Assembly (NCBI RefSeq): GCF_035989285.1
Contig: NZ_CP108513.1
Span: forward strand, 5,766,001 to 5,830,000
Length of the DNA stretch: 64,000 nucleotides
From: Streptomyces sp. NBC_01235
Lineage (GTDB): Bacteria > Actinomycetota > Actinomycetes > Streptomycetales > Streptomycetaceae
Direction of reading: 5' to 3'
Shown one piece after another: positions 1 to 13,062 of this stretch (within the stretch, counting starts at the first letter, position 1; every line of letters begins with the position of its first letter). The notes under the pieces are model-generated. The model worked only from the letters and a program-made list of their open reading frames with translations. It ran no database searches and was not told the DNA's origin. The position numbers were made by a program, and so were the translations under genes.

Positions 1-128
1 GCCTCAACGAGGATCTGGGCCATGGCACGGTGCGGCTGATCAAGGTGCTCGGTCCCGGTGGCCCCCCGCGCCGCTACGGCCCCCTCAGGGCCCCTGGGAG
101 CACCGGTCCCGGCGACACCTACGGGTGA
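1..128 (+). CDS. dciA: DciA/DUF721 family replication protein, C-terminal tail (5' end outside window)
   Basis: An open frame enters from the left edge with its first full codon at base 3 and stops at TGA 126-128. The 41 visible residues include NEDLGHGTVRLIKVLGP and end GPLRAPGSTGPGDTYG, which I recognise as the usual C-terminus of the streptomycete DUF721 protein encoded just before gyrB. DciA proteins interact with the replicative helicase. No start is visible, so length and N-terminal domain cannot be judged. The identification rests on the tail sequence and its position. Confidence 0.75.
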   Translation, partial: LNEDLGHGTVRLIKVLGPGGPPRRYGPLRAPGSTGPGDTYG

Positions 129-2587
<2,459 letters not shown>

Positions 2588-2629
2588 GTCGGTCTCAGCT
2601 GACCGGGCCAGGAAGGATCATCACCAGCA

Positions 2630-5224
2630 ATGACCGACGAGAACACTCCCGTCACCCCTGAAGAGGGCGGCGACATCGCCATGCGCATCGAGCCCGTCGG
2701 GCTCGAGACGGAGATGCAGCGCTCGTACCTCGACTACGCGATGTCCGTCATCGTGTCCCGCGCGCTGCCCGACGTCCGCGACGGCCTCAAGCCCGTCCAC
2801 CGCCGCGTCCTGTACGCGATGTACGACGGCGGCTACCGTCCCGAGCGCGGCTTCTACAAGTGCGCCCGCGTCGTCGGCGACGTCATGGGCAACTACCACC
2901 CGCACGGCGACTCCTCGATCTACGACGCGCTGGTCCGCCTCGCGCAGCCGTGGTCGATGCGCATGCCGCTCGTCGACTCCAACGGCAACTTCGGCTCCCC
3001 GGGCAACGACCCGGCGGCCGCCATGCGCTACACCGAGTGCAAGATGGCGCCGCTGTCGATGGAGATGGTCCGTGACATCGACGAGGAGACCGTCGACTTC
3101 ACGGACAACTACGACGGCCGCTCCCAGGAACCGACCGTCCTGCCGGCCCGCTTCCCCAACCTGCTGATCAACGGCTCGGCCGGTATCGCGGTCGGCATGG
3201 CGACCAACATCCCCTCGCACAACCTGCGCGAGGTCGCGTCGGGCGCCCAGTGGTACCTGGAGAACCCGGAGGCCTCGCACGAGGAGCTCCTGGACGCGCT
3301 GATGGAGCGCATCAAGGGCCCCGACTTCCCGACCGGCGCGCTCGTCGTGGGCCGCAAGGGCATCGAGGAGGCGTACCGCACGGGCCGCGGCTCGATCACC
3401 ATGCGGGCGGTCGTCGAGGTCGAGGAGATCCAGAACCGCCAGTGCCTGGTGGTCACGGAGCTGCCGTACCAGGTGAACCCCGACAACCTCGCGCAGAAGA
3501 TCGCCGACCTGGTGAAGGACGGCAAGATCGGCGGCATCGCGGACGTCCGTGACGAGACGTCGTCGCGCACCGGCCAGCGCCTGGTCATCGTCCTCAAGCG
3601 GGACGCGGTCGCCAAGGTCGTGCTGAACAACCTCTACAAGCACACCGACCTGCAGACGAACTTCGGCGCCAACATGCTGGCCCTGGTCGACGGCGTCCCT
3701 CGCACGCTCTCGCTCGACGCGTTCATCCGCCACTGGGTGACGCACCAGATCGAGGTCGTCGTCCGCCGTACGAAGTTCCGGCTGCGCAAGGCCGAGGAGC
3801 GGGCGCACATCCTGCGCGGTCTGCTGAAGGCCCTGGACGCCATCGACGAGGTCATCGCGCTGATCCGGCGCAGCGACACCGTCGACATCGCGCGTACCGG
3901 CCTGATGCAGCTCCTGGAGATCGACGAGATCCAGGCCAACGCCATCCTCGAGATGCAGCTGCGCCGACTGGCCGCCCTGGAGCGCCAGAAGATCATCCAG
4001 GAGCACGACGAACTCCAGGCGAAGATCACCGAGTACAACGAGATCCTCGCCTCGCCGGTCCGCCAGCGCGGCATCGTCAGCGCCGAACTCGCCGCGATCG
4101 TCGAGAAGTACGGCGACGACCGCAAGACGATGCTGGTGCCCTACGACGGTGACATGTCCATCGAGGACCTGATCGCCGAGGAGGACATCGTCGTCACCGT
4201 CACGCGCGGTGGCTACGTCAAGCGCACCAAGGCGGACGACTACCGCGCGCAGAAGCGCGGCGGCAAGGGCGTACGTGGCGCGAAGCTGAAGGAAGACGAC
4301 ATCGTCGACCACTTCTTCGTCTCCACCACGCACCACTGGCTGCTGTTCTTCACCAACAAGGGCCGCGTCTACCGGGCGAAGGCCTACGAGCTGCCCGACG
4401 CCGGGCGTGACGCGCGTGGACAGCACGTCGCGAACCTGCTGGCCTTCCAGCCGGACGAGGCGATCGCCGAGATCCTCGCGATCCGCGACTACGAGGCGGC
4501 GCCGTACCTGGTCCTGGCCACCAAGGGCGGCCTGGTCAAGAAGACGCCTCTGAAGGATTACGATTCGCCGCGTGCCGGTGGTGTCATCGCGATCAACCTC
4601 CGTGAGACGGAGGACGGTTCAGACGACGAACTGATCGGAGCCGAACTTGTCTCGGCGGACGACGATCTGCTTCTGATCAGCAAGAAGGCTCAGTCGATCA
4701 GGTTCACCGCCACGGACGAGGCACTGCGGCCCATGGGCCGTGCCACCTCGGGCGTCAAGGGCATGAGCTTCCGCGAGGGAGACCAGCTGCTCTCGATGAA
4801 TGTTGTTCGACCCGGTACGTTCGTGTTCACTGCCACAGACGGCGGGTACGCGAAGCGGACCGCCGTCGACGAGTACCGCGTCCAGGGTCGCGGTGGCCTG
4901 GGTATCAAGGCCGCCAAGATCGTCGAGGACCGCGGCTCGCTCGTCGGCGCGCTGGTGGTCGAGGAGACCGACGAGATCCTCGCCATCACGCTGGGCGGCG
5001 GTGTGATTCGTACGCGGGTCAACGAGATCAGGGAGACGGGCCGTGACACCATGGGCGTCCAACTGATCAACCTGGGCAAGCGCGATGCCGTCGTCGGCAT
5101 CGCACGTAACGCCGAAGCGGGGCGCGAGGCGGAGGAGGTCGACGGCGAGGACGCCGTGGACGAGACCGCCGAGGCAGCCACGACCACCGGCACGGACGAG
5201 GGTGAGTCGCCCTCGTCCGAGTAG
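2630..5224 (+). CDS. gyrA: DNA gyrase subunit A
   Basis: Breakage-reunion subunit of DNA gyrase, 864 residues. The N-terminal domain has the conserved [20 protein letters not shown] and the catalytic tyrosine at about residue 134 (AAAMRYTE). The quinolone-determining stretch reads [10 protein letters not shown], with serine at the position equivalent to E. coli Ser83, so no obvious resistance substitution is present. The C-terminal half contains repeated beta-pinwheel blades and a GyrA-box-like sequence ([10 protein letters not shown]). The protein ends in a long acidic tail rich in E, D and T, common in actinobacterial GyrA. AAGGA at 2611-2615 precedes ATG 2630 at a slightly long distance. 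Confidence 0.97.
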   Translation: MTDENTPVTPEEGGDIAMRIEPVGLETEMQRSYLDYAMSVIVSRALPDVRDGLKPVHRRVLYAMYDGGYRPERGFYKCARVVGDVMGNYHPHGDSSIYDALVRLAQPWSMRMPLVDSNGNFGSPGNDPAAAMRYTECKMAPLSMEMVRDIDEETVDFTDNYDGRSQEPTVLPARFPNLLINGSAGIAVGMATNIPSHNLREVASGAQWYLENPEASHEELLDALMERIKGPDFPTGALVVGRKGIEEAYRTGRGSITMRAVVEVEEIQNRQCLVVTELPYQVNPDNLAQKIADLVKDGKIGGIADVRDETSSRTGQRLVIVLKRDAVAKVVLNNLYKHTDLQTNFGANMLALVDGVPRTLSLDAFIRHWVTHQIEVVVRRTKFRLRKAEERAHILRGLLKALDAIDEVIALIRRSDTVDIARTGLMQLLEIDEIQANAILEMQLRRLAALERQKIIQEHDELQAKITEYNEILASPVRQRGIVSAELAAIVEKYGDDRKTMLVPYDGDMSIEDLIAEEDIVVTVTRGGYVKRTKADDYRAQKRGGKGVRGAKLKEDDIVDHFFVSTTHHWLLFFTNKGRVYRAKAYELPDAGRDARGQHVANLLAFQPDEAIAEILAIRDYEAAPYLVLATKGGLVKKTPLKDYDSPRAGGVIAINLRETEDGSDDELIGAELVSADDDLLLISKKAQSIRFTATDEALRPMGRATSGVKGMSFREGDQLLSMNVVRPGTFVFTATDGGYAKRTAVDEYRVQGRGGLGIKAAKIVEDRGSLVGALVVEETDEILAITLGGGVIRTRVNEIRETGRDTMGVQLINLGKRDAVVGIARNAEAGREAEEVDGEDAVDETAEAATTTGTDEGESPSSE

Positions 5225-5242
5225 CACGAGGAGTGAGTCATC

Positions 5243-6043
5243 GTGAGCGGAGCCACGGGCGCCGGTACGTCTGCCGGTACGGACAAGAACGGCGGCGGCC
5301 GTGGCTCCGCCGCGCCGGCGGGGGACGCGCGTACGACCGACGCGCGGGGCGCCGTGGGTGGTGACGGGCGTCCGGCGGACACCCACACGACCCAGCTGAA
5401 GGCCATCAAGGCGCCTGCGGCAGACTCGCCCTCCGCCTCGTCCTCGCCCGACACGCAAGGATCAAAGGGATCCCAGGGGGGAACCGTGACGGACACCCGA
5501 GGCACGCAGGCCAAACAGCCTGCCGAAGGCTCGCCGCTTCCCGGGGAACGGCAGCCGCAGCAGCCCGCCGGGCCCTACCACCCGCCGCAGGCCTACCCGA
5601 CGCAGGCGCCCCCGGCGGCGGCGTCGGCCGGTGCCGTACGGCGGCCGCGGACCGGCGCCCGCACCACGCCCCGCGTGCGCAAGGCCCGGCTGCGCGTGGC
5701 CAAGGCCGACCCGTGGTCGGTGATGAAGGTCAGCTTCCTGCTCTCCATCGCGCTGGGCATCTGCACGATCGTCGCGGCCGCCGTGCTGTGGATGGTCATG
5801 GACGCGATGGGTGTCTTCTCGACGGTCGGCGGCACGATCTCGGAGGCGACCGGCTCTAACGAGTCGAACGGCTTCGACCTCCAGGCGTTCCTGTCGCTCC
5901 CCCACGTCCTGATGTTCACGTCGATCATCGCGGTCATCGACGTCGTCCTCGCGACGGCCCTCGCGACGCTCGGCGCGTTCATCTACAACCTCTCCGCCGG
6001 CTTCGTCGGCGGCGTCGAGCTGACGCTCGCCGAGGACGAGTGA
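5243..6043 (+). CDS. DUF3566 domain membrane protein
   Basis: Conserved actinobacterial protein found immediately after gyrA. The first 150 residues are low-complexity and rich in Ala, Gly, Pro and Gln. The conserved part starts near residue 145 (VRKARLRVAKADPWSVMKVS). It has two membrane segments, FLLSIALGICTIVAAAVLWM and a second around VLMFTSIIAVIDVVLATALA, and ends in the typical GVELTLAEDE. Its function is unknown; the position suggests cotranscription with gyrA, whose stop lies 18 bases before. GTG 5243 follows GAGGAGTGAG. A second in-frame GTG at 5486 after AGGGGGGAA would give a shorter protein of about 185 residues and cannot be excluded. Confidence 0.85.
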   Translation: MSGATGAGTSAGTDKNGGGRGSAAPAGDARTTDARGAVGGDGRPADTHTTQLKAIKAPAADSPSASSSPDTQGSKGSQGGTVTDTRGTQAKQPAEGSPLPGERQPQQPAGPYHPPQAYPTQAPPAAASAGAVRRPRTGARTTPRVRKARLRVAKADPWSVMKVSFLLSIALGICTIVAAAVLWMVMDAMGVFSTVGGTISEATGSNESNGFDLQAFLSLPHVLMFTSIIAVIDVVLATALATLGAFIYNLSAGFVGGVELTLAEDE

Positions 6044-6098
6044 GCTTTGCCGTCGTAGCGGTCTCAAACCTCCACCGCGGGTCCCGCGACTATCGATT

Positions 6099-6127
6099 TT
6101 GGGACTGCCCGCGTCGTGCGCTAATCT
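6099..6127 (+). promoter_or_regulatory. Putative tRNA-Ile promoter
   Basis: TTGGGA (6099-6104) and TAATCT (6122-6127) are separated by 17 bases and sit about 40 bases upstream of the tRNA. The -10 fits the loose actinobacterial TANNNT pattern. Confidence 0.45.
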
Positions 6128-6167
6128 TCAGGAGTCAGCGCGCGGGACACACACCGCAAAGCGCGGC

Positions 6168-6244
6168 GGGGCTATAGCTCAGTTGGTTAGAGCGCATCCC
6201 TGATAAGGATGAGGCCACAGGTTCAAATCCTGTTAGCCCCACCA
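6168..6244 (+). tRNA. tRNA-Ile (GAT anticodon)
   Basis: A full cloverleaf can be drawn: acceptor GGGGCTA paired with TAGCCCC, D-arm GCTCAGTTGGTTAGAGC, anticodon loop CTGATAA, T-arm ACAGG-TTCAAAT-CCTGT, discriminator A and an encoded CCA. The 3' half, from 6199 to two bases past CCA, is repeated exactly at 8458-8505, so the gene served as an integration site and was restored by the incoming element. Confidence 0.97.
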
Positions 6245-6246
6245 GC
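6199..6246. repeat. attL: 48-bp direct repeat, copy 1 (tRNA-Ile 3' half)
   Basis: Bases 6199-6246 are identical to 8458-8505. The repeat starts CCTGATAAGGATGAGG in the anticodon arm and ends two bases after CCA. Flanking bases diverge at once on both sides, as expected for a site-specific recombination core. Confidence 0.92.
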
Positions 6247-6247
6247 C

Positions 6248-6282
6248 AAAAGACCCCCGGACCATCGGTCCGGGGGTCTTTT
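6248..6282 (+). terminator. Terminator after tRNA-Ile
   Basis: A 16-bp perfect stem (6248-6263 with 6267-6282) and a 3-base loop, with A and T runs at the two ends. It could work in both directions. It lies inside the inserted element. Confidence 0.85.
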
Positions 6283-6304
6283 GACACCCATGGTTGACAC
6301 CAAC
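6282..6304 (+). repeat. Left-end arm-type repeats (TGACACCAAC)
   Basis: TGACACCAAC occurs at 6295-6304, and TGACACCCA, with one mismatch, at 6282-6290. The same decamer occurs twice at the other end of the element (8341-8350 and 8354-8363). Paired repeats just inside both core sites are typical of tyrosine-integrase arm sites; this role is inferred. Confidence 0.55.
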
Positions 6305-6322
6305 GGCGGCGGACGGCTGCGG

Positions 6323-6650
6323 TCAGCCGATCAGCGGGTCCTCCAGCAGCTCTGCGAGCATCGTCACAGCCTCCCTCTCACTGTCCCCCACGACGTGCGT
6401 GTAGACGTCCATGGTCATGCCTGATCTGACTGTGGCGGAGGATCGCTTGAGCGACCTTGGGATGCACCTTCAGGAAGGCCAGGAGGGTCCCGCAGGTGTG
6501 GCGGGCGAGACGGACCGTGATGCGCCGCACGCGGGCCCGCTTCACGAGGCGATCGAAGGTGCGGGAGAAGCCCGTGGGGTCGATCATGCCGCCGTGCTCC
6601 GAGGAGAAGATCAGGTCGTGGCCGTCCTGCTGGGCCAGTGGGCACCGGCG
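6323..6650 (-). pseudogene. Tyrosine recombinase (integrase) C-terminal remnant, frameshifted
   Basis: Reading the minus strand gives QQDGHDLIFSSEHGGMIDP, then VRRITVRLARHTCGTLLAF and VHPKVAQAILRHSQI, the C-terminal catalytic region of a phage-type integrase. The reading frame breaks after HSQI near 6415. The rest, MTMDVYTHVVGDSERE with the catalytic tyrosine, is in another frame and stops at 6323. The arm box reads LARHTCG rather than the usual LRHT. Upstream of about 6650 the homology is lost, so the N-terminal two thirds are missing. This is the expected position for the integrase of an element inserted in the adjacent tRNA. Confidence 0.78.
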
Positions 6651-6988
6651 ATCTTCTGTTCCAGCTCCTGGAGCTCCCGCCGCTCCTCCTGGAGTACCGC
6701 CTGAGCAGCTGAGCTGTTACAGGAATCTCTACCTCATCAAGCCCCGGCTGCGCTCCGCTCCGCCGGGCGCGCTTCCCGGCTCCGCTGCGGGCGACGCTCC
6801 TGCCTCCGGCCCGCTCCGCCCGCGCTGCGCCGACGCGCGCCCACTGGTGGATAGGGCCGGTGGACATGAGTCGAGCACCGCATAGCGGGGCCGCGGTCAA
6901 GGCAATGCCTCCGGCGGGGGATCGGCCGGCACCGGGATGGAGGGGGCGCCGTCGCCGACCGCGGGCACGTAGTGGCGTGCGCGGGTGC

Positions 6989-7136
6989 TCCCATCCCATC
7001 CACCGTCGACCCAGGCAGAGCCGAGCAGACGCGGCCCAGGGGCGTCAAGGTCGTTCGTACAGTGGCGCGCTCCACCTTGACGCCCCTGAACCACGCCCGC
7101 TCCACGGTGTGTGGGTCGACGGCGGACGGGATGGGA
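6989..7136. repeat. 148-bp near-palindrome inside the tRNA-Ile element
   Basis: Outer arms 6989-7013 and 7112-7136 match at 23 of 25 positions as inverted repeats. Inner arms 7038-7051 and 7074-7087 are a perfect 14-bp inverted repeat (AGGGGCGTCAAGGT). Both pairs share the same centre (7062/7063), so this is one continuous imperfect palindrome with no net indels. Read outward from the centre, the arms encode related peptides (TLTPLGRVCSALPGS and TLTPLNHARSTVCGS), suggesting inverted duplication of a coding piece. No function is assigned. Confidence 0.7.
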
Positions 7137-7489
7137 GCTGTTGGCGGGGGACGTTGAGGTGTCCTTCGCGGGCGTGGTACTGGTGGGCGGCGGTGAGGTT
7201 GAGCTGCGTCGGCGTGGATGATCCACCGGCTCTCGGCCGGTTCGAACCGGGCGTCTTCCACCACCGTCTGAAGTCCGTCCGCAGGCGCCACTCGCAGCTG
7301 CGGGCTGACGGTGAGGTAGCGGCGCAGCACCTCCATCTCGGCTCGGCGCAGGTCGATCCAATGCTGATGCGCGGGCTGCGCGGGCTGAGCCTCGCGCGGT
7401 GGCGGCGCTGCGGTGTGCGTGTGGGCGTAGGCGAGAGTGTCCCAGCCGTCGGCGGCGAGCAGGAACACGATTGCCTCGAGCGCGTTCAT
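7137..7489 (-). pseudogene. Frameshifted hypothetical gene with helicase-associated-domain-like segment
   Basis: From ATG 7489 the minus strand reads MNALEAIVFLLAADGWDTLA, then RRAEMEVLRRYLTVSPQLRV and ARFEPAESRWIIHADA. Near 7220 the frame must shift to continue sensibly as TQLNLTAAHQYHAREGHLNV PRQQ. That second piece looks like the helicase-associated (HA) domain repeat, which typically has Y-A-x-x-G-H-L-N-V-P. Past 7137 the sequence enters the palindrome and coding potential is lost. The HA assignment rests on this one short motif. It is probably a decayed cargo or replication gene of the element. Confidence 0.4.
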
Positions 7490-7753
7490 TAGGGCTCTCC
7501 ACCGCCTGCCGCAGGCATCGAGGTCACCACGGCGGGCCCCCGACCAGCGCTGCGGGGACGCGCCCCCGCCCCTGCGGTTCCTGGACACCGTTTCCCGCTG
7601 CTCTGGCTGCCGAACGTTGCCTCCCGTACGCGGCCTGCGCGCAGCGGCATCAACGCAGGCATGGGCGCCCGGTGGCGCGGGACCTCACGATGGTCTACCT
7701 GCTATAAACCCACAGGAGCATGATTCATTCATGCGCATGGCATAAGGAGATCT

Positions 7754-8221
7754 GTGCGAATACGACGTGTCCTTGCTGCCCTGGGTGCGGGCGCTGCAAC
7801 GCTCATGCTCGTTGCAACCAACGCATCCGCAGCCACCGCTGAGATCGACCTCGCCACCGCCTCGCCCATGCCCGAGGGCAACAGCGAGGTATGTGCCGAA
7901 GGCGGCTGGTACACCGGCGATGGCAGCCACCGCACCACCGCCTGCTTCATGAAGACGGGCGACTGGTGGGTGATCACCGACACGCAGTCCGACGGCTACT
8001 CGGCAGTTGCTCTGTGGCAGGTCACCGACGCTCACGGGGACGTCGTACGGCAAGGGCGCGTGTACAACACCGCCGGCTGGGGCGAGACCCGCTACAAGAA
8101 CAAGAACTACCCCGAGAGCTACACCCTTTCGATCAGGGCATGCGTCGGGCACTGGAACGGTGGGGACAGCCCCACCGTCTTCACGGAGGGATGCAGCGCC
8201 CCGGTGTACACCACCACCTGA
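7754..8221 (+). CDS. Small secreted protein of unknown function
   Basis: A 155-residue protein starting at GTG 7754, with AAGGAG at 7743-7748. Residues 1 to about 26 form a clear Sec signal peptide: basic MRIRR, a hydrophobic core (VLAALGAGAATLMLVATN) and ASA before the likely cleavage site. The mature part is rich in Trp, Tyr, Gly and Thr and has four cysteines (CAEGG, TACF, IRACVG, EGCSA) that could form two disulfides. I do not recognise the family. It is the only gene in the tRNA-Ile element that looks intact, and a strong terminator follows at 8239. Confidence 0.75.
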   Translation: MRIRRVLAALGAGAATLMLVATNASAATAEIDLATASPMPEGNSEVCAEGGWYTGDGSHRTTACFMKTGDWWVITDTQSDGYSAVALWQVTDAHGDVVRQGRVYNTAGWGETRYKNKNYPESYTLSIRACVGHWNGGDSPTVFTEGCSAPVYTTT

Positions 8222-8238
8222 CCGGCTTAGTCAGTAGA

Positions 8239-8277
8239 GCAGCCCCGGCAGGGCATTCGAAACCCTGCCGGGGCTGC
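8239..8277 (+). terminator. Terminator after the secreted-protein gene
   Basis: A 15-bp perfect GC-rich stem (8239-8253 with 8263-8277) around a 9-base loop, 18 bases after the stop codon. Confidence 0.8.
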
Positions 8278-8340
8278 GGCGTACCCATAGCCGTCCACGT
8301 CCGCACCCCCGGCGAACCTGTCAAGCCCGCCCACGATGGC

Positions 8341-8390
8341 TGACACCAACGCCTGACACCAACAGCCCCGAACAGCAGCGGTTGGCGTCG
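8341..8390. repeat. Right-end arm-type repeats (TGACACCAAC)
   Basis: TGACACCAAC occurs at 8341-8350 and 8354-8363. An inverted copy matching 8 of 10 bases lies at 8381-8390. These mirror the copies at 6282-6304 and sit about 70-120 bases inside attR. Confidence 0.55.
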
Positions 8391-8457
8391 GATCCCAGCG
8401 GATGGTCAGCCTAGGAGCACGGCCTATTGACCATCCTCACCGAGGCCCCATGATCGA

Positions 8458-8505
8458 CCTGATAAGGATGAGGCCACAGGTTCAAATCCTGTTAGCCCCA
8501 CCAGC
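8458..8505. repeat. attR: 48-bp direct repeat, copy 2
   Basis: Exact copy of 6199-6246. It contains only the tRNA-Ile 3' half, so it is not a functional tRNA. The original chromosomal sequence downstream of tRNA-Ile should resume at 8506. Confidence 0.92.
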
Positions 8506-8506
8506 A

Positions 8507-8541
8507 CGAAGGCCCCCAACCGGTCAGGTTGGGGGCCTTCG
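8507..8541. terminator. Terminator, probably the original tRNA-Ile terminator
   Basis: A 15-bp perfect stem (8507-8521 with 8527-8541) around a 5-base loop, directly after attR. Before the insertion it would have followed tRNA-Ile. It may now also end the minus-strand gene at 8698. Confidence 0.75.
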
Positions 8542-8697
8542 GCGTCTGTGCGTGCGGGTGGTGCCGAGTCCGAGTCCGAGTCCGAGTCGGGTTCGGTGGC
8601 GGTGCACGGCGAAGGCCCGGTGGCTCCTGGGGGAGCTGCCGGGCCTGCTTCGTGCGGGCTGTACGCAAGTTCGCCGTCACGTCGGGGGCGGGGGCCC

Positions 8698-9063
8698 TCA
8701 GCGCTGGAGGGGGATGGCCGGTTCGGCCGGGTCCGCGGGCTCGCAGGTGATCGTGGTGTGCTCGGCAGGGTCGGTGTCCGGGAGGCCGCGGTGGCGGCAG
8801 CTGGGGGACTTCCCGTGTGCCTCGGCGCGGATGCGCTGCTTCATCGTGGGGGGCAGGGAGCGGGCTTGGGACCAGAGCCAGGGGGCCGAGATCGTCGGCC
8901 ATGCCGTCGCGTGCGCGGTGGTGCCGCTCTCGCTGCCGCGCGTCGGCTCGGTGCGGGCAGCCGCCGTCGCGGCGGTCGTCGTGATGAGTCCGAGCGCCGT
9001 GCACAGCGCGAGGAAGGCGGTGACGATGGCGGTCCACAGCTTCATGACCCGGTTCTCGGTCAT
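8698..9063 (-). CDS. Small secreted or membrane-anchored protein (DUF6344-like)
   Basis: A 121-residue minus-strand protein from ATG 9063, with AGGGG five bases upstream. It begins MTENRVMKLWTAIVTAFLAL and continues CTALGLITTTAATAAA, a signal peptide or N-terminal anchor. The rest is Thr/Pro/Ala-rich, with SWxPTMKQRIRAEAHGKSPS-like text around residues 65-95. I associate this N-terminus with a streptomycete family of short exported proteins (DUF6344), which remains to be confirmed. Function is unknown. Confidence 0.6.
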   Translation of the reverse strand: MTENRVMKLWTAIVTAFLALCTALGLITTTAATAAARTEPTRGSESGTTAHATAWPTISAPWLWSQARSLPPTMKQRIRAEAHGKSPSCRHRGLPDTDPAEHTTITCEPADPAEPAIPLQR

Positions 9064-9412
9064 GGCCCCTCACTTTCGGGTTGGGCGATTTGCGTACTTT
9101 CCTCATGATGTGTATGGAGGGCGCGAAGTGGTGGACCGACGCTCGCGGCGTGGCGTTGTTCCGATGAACACCACCCGTATGGGCGCAAGAGGCAATGGAA
9201 GGGGAGGATGGTGGAGCAAAGGGGACGAGTACGGGCGAAACTCACCCTCCGTAGAGATGTGATCACCCTCCGATCGGAGTGGTGCGATCCGCTTCTACTG
9301 GGCTGCCGAGGGCGGGAGTTGAGGGGCGGACGCAGGTCACCGATCGGTATCGGTCGGTGTGTATAGTCGGGCGCCAGAGGTCCCCTACGTCAAGGAAAGA
9401 CGAGGTCGCGCG

Positions 9413-9541
9413 GTGAAGAAGCTTCTCCTGGTCGCACTGGCCGCCATCGGCGGGCTCCTCGTGTACCGCCAGATCCAGGCGGATCGCGCCGAGCAGGATC
9501 TGTGGACGGAGGCGACTGACTCCGTGCCCACGGGTTCGTGA
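9413..9541 (+). CDS. DLW-39 family small protein
   Basis: A 42-residue protein from GTG 9413: one hydrophobic N-terminal segment (LLLVALAAIGGLLVY), then RQIQADRAEQ and the signature DLWTEATD. The DLW-39 family is a tiny conserved actinobacterial protein commonly found just downstream of gyrA. Its function is unknown and the single membrane segment suggests a membrane peptide. AAGGA at 9392-9396 is a little far, so the start is fairly but not fully secure. A terminator follows at 9564. Confidence 0.8.
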   Translation: MKKLLLVALAAIGGLLVYRQIQADRAEQDLWTEATDSVPTGS

Positions 9542-9563
9542 GTATCGATACCGAAGACTGAGC

Positions 9564-9595
9564 AAACCCCGGCCGCCGCTCGCGGTCGGGGTTTT
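9564..9595 (+). terminator. Terminator after the DLW-39 gene
   Basis: AAACCCCG (9564-9571) pairs with CGGGGTTT (9587-9594), extended inward by imperfect GC pairing and followed by a T run. Confidence 0.75.
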
Positions 9596-9963
9596 GTGTT
9601 GCGCGTTCCCCGGACTGCGATTAGAGGCGGGCTTTTCGGACGCTCGTGCCGGATGCGCGGGTGACACGCGCGCGGGCGGGGCAGGATGGCCCACGTTCGG
9701 TCGAAGGCGAGGGGGCGGAGTCGATGGCCCGGCGTGCGGGGCTTGCGGGGCGGGCGGCGGCCGTGTGGCGGGCCGTCGTGCGGATCACCGCCGTGGGAGC
9801 GGTGCTCTGTGCGGCGTCGGTGGCGCTGCCGGGACCGGTCGCCGTCGCCGCGCCGGACGTCCCGGCGTACGCCGTCGCCGACGACGTCCGCAGCGCCCCG
9901 GCGGCCACAGGCACCACCGACGCCGTGCGCCTGGAACCCGGCGCGACGTACCGAAGTTCCCTC

Positions 9964-10011
9964 CAGGGCCAGGGCCAGGGCCAGGGCCAGGGCCAGGACC
10001 AGGACCAGGAG
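9964..10011 (+). repeat. Hexanucleotide tandem repeat coding for Gln-Gly / Gln-Asp
   Basis: Five exact copies of CAGGGC (9964-9993), then CAGGAC twice and CAGGAG, all in frame, giving QG x5, QD x2 and QE. The copy number is likely to vary between strains. Confidence 0.85.
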
Positions 10012-11126
10012 AAGGCTGTGAAGGCCTACTACCGGCTCGAACTCGACGACGTGTCGAACGTGTACGTCTCCGTGACGGCGATCCCGCGCGCGGGAGCCGC
10101 GCTCTCCGTCGGTGACGGGATCAGCGTCTCCGTCCAGGACGCCGACAGCGCCCGGTGCTCCTCCGACACAGTGAGCGTGGGCGCGTCCAAGAGCCCGCAG
10201 CCGATCACGGCGTGGGGCGCGCGCGAGCTCGTGCCGGGCAAGGGGCTGTGCCAGGGGGCCGGCACGTACTACGTCGTCGTCGAGCGGACCGGCATCCGCA
10301 CCGGTGCCGGCACCGGCGGGCAGGAGACGGACTCCTCCGCCGCGGAACCCTGGGATCTGGAGCTCGCGCCTGTCTCCGAGCCGCCCCTGAAGAAGGCTGC
10401 CGCCACCAGCGTGCCCGAGCAATGGGACTCCGCGACACCGACGCCGCCCGTCTCCGAGCCGGTGGCGGTCCGGGGCGGGGCCGGCTTCGCCAGGGCGACC
10501 GCCGTGGAACAGGGCGTGTGGAGCGACGAGATCGTCCCCGGGCAGACCCTCTTCTACAAGGTGCCCGTCGACTGGGGCCGGCAGGTGTCCGCCGCCGTCG
10601 ACCTGGGCAGCGGGGACACGGACTCCGGGTATGTGGTCGACGCCCTGGACCTGACCCTCTACAACCCGGTGCGAGCCGACGTGAAGGAAACGAGCGTCGG
10701 CTTCGGCGGCACCCAGAAGTCGGCCTCGCTGCCACCCGTCCCGCCGGTCCGGTACGTCAACCGGTACGCGCCCACCGATCCGACGAACTCACTGCGGTTC
10801 GCCGGCTCGTACTACCTCGTGGTGCACCTCGCCGCGCAGGTGGCCGAACGTTTCGGCAAGGGGCCCTACGGGCTGACCCTGCGCGTCCGGCTCGGCGGCG
10901 GCACGCAGGCCGGTCCGGGGTACGCGGCGCAGTCGGCGCCGCGCGGGTTCTTCGACGTCGGCGCGCGCGACCCGGAGCCCTCGGCGGGCGGCGGTGCGTC
11001 GGGGGGCGGTGCGTCGGGCGGTGACCCGGTGATGAAGACGGTCGCCGTGGGCGGCATCGGCACCGGGAGCGCGCTGCTGACGGTGCTCGGGGTGTGGACG
11101 CTGACCGCGCGGCGCAGGGCCGCGGC

Positions 11127-12896
<1,770 letters not shown>

Positions 12897-13062
12897 GGCA
12901 GTGCGTCGCTCCTCCCCCTGGTCCCGCTGGTCCCCCTCGGGTCTCCCCCTTGTTACCCCCGCGACGAGTGATACGACCCCCGTGTGCCCCGCTGCGTTGT
13001 GCTGCCCCCCGCACTGCCGACCGCCCGGTTGCCGAACCCCCTTCGGCGACCGGGCCGAGGGC

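Larger units (their letters stand above)
6199..8505. mobile_element. Decayed integrative element inserted in tRNA-Ile
   Basis: About 2.3 kb bounded by a 48-bp perfect direct repeat (attL 6199-6246, attR 8458-8505) derived from the tRNA-Ile 3' end. Inside lie short direct repeats near both ends that resemble integrase arm sites, a frameshifted tyrosine-recombinase tail, a frameshifted helicase-associated-domain-like gene, a 148-bp near-palindrome and one intact secreted-protein gene. No replication, transfer or complete integrase gene remains. It is therefore a relic of a phage or AICE-type element that has lost most of its content and can no longer excise unaided. Confidence 0.82.
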
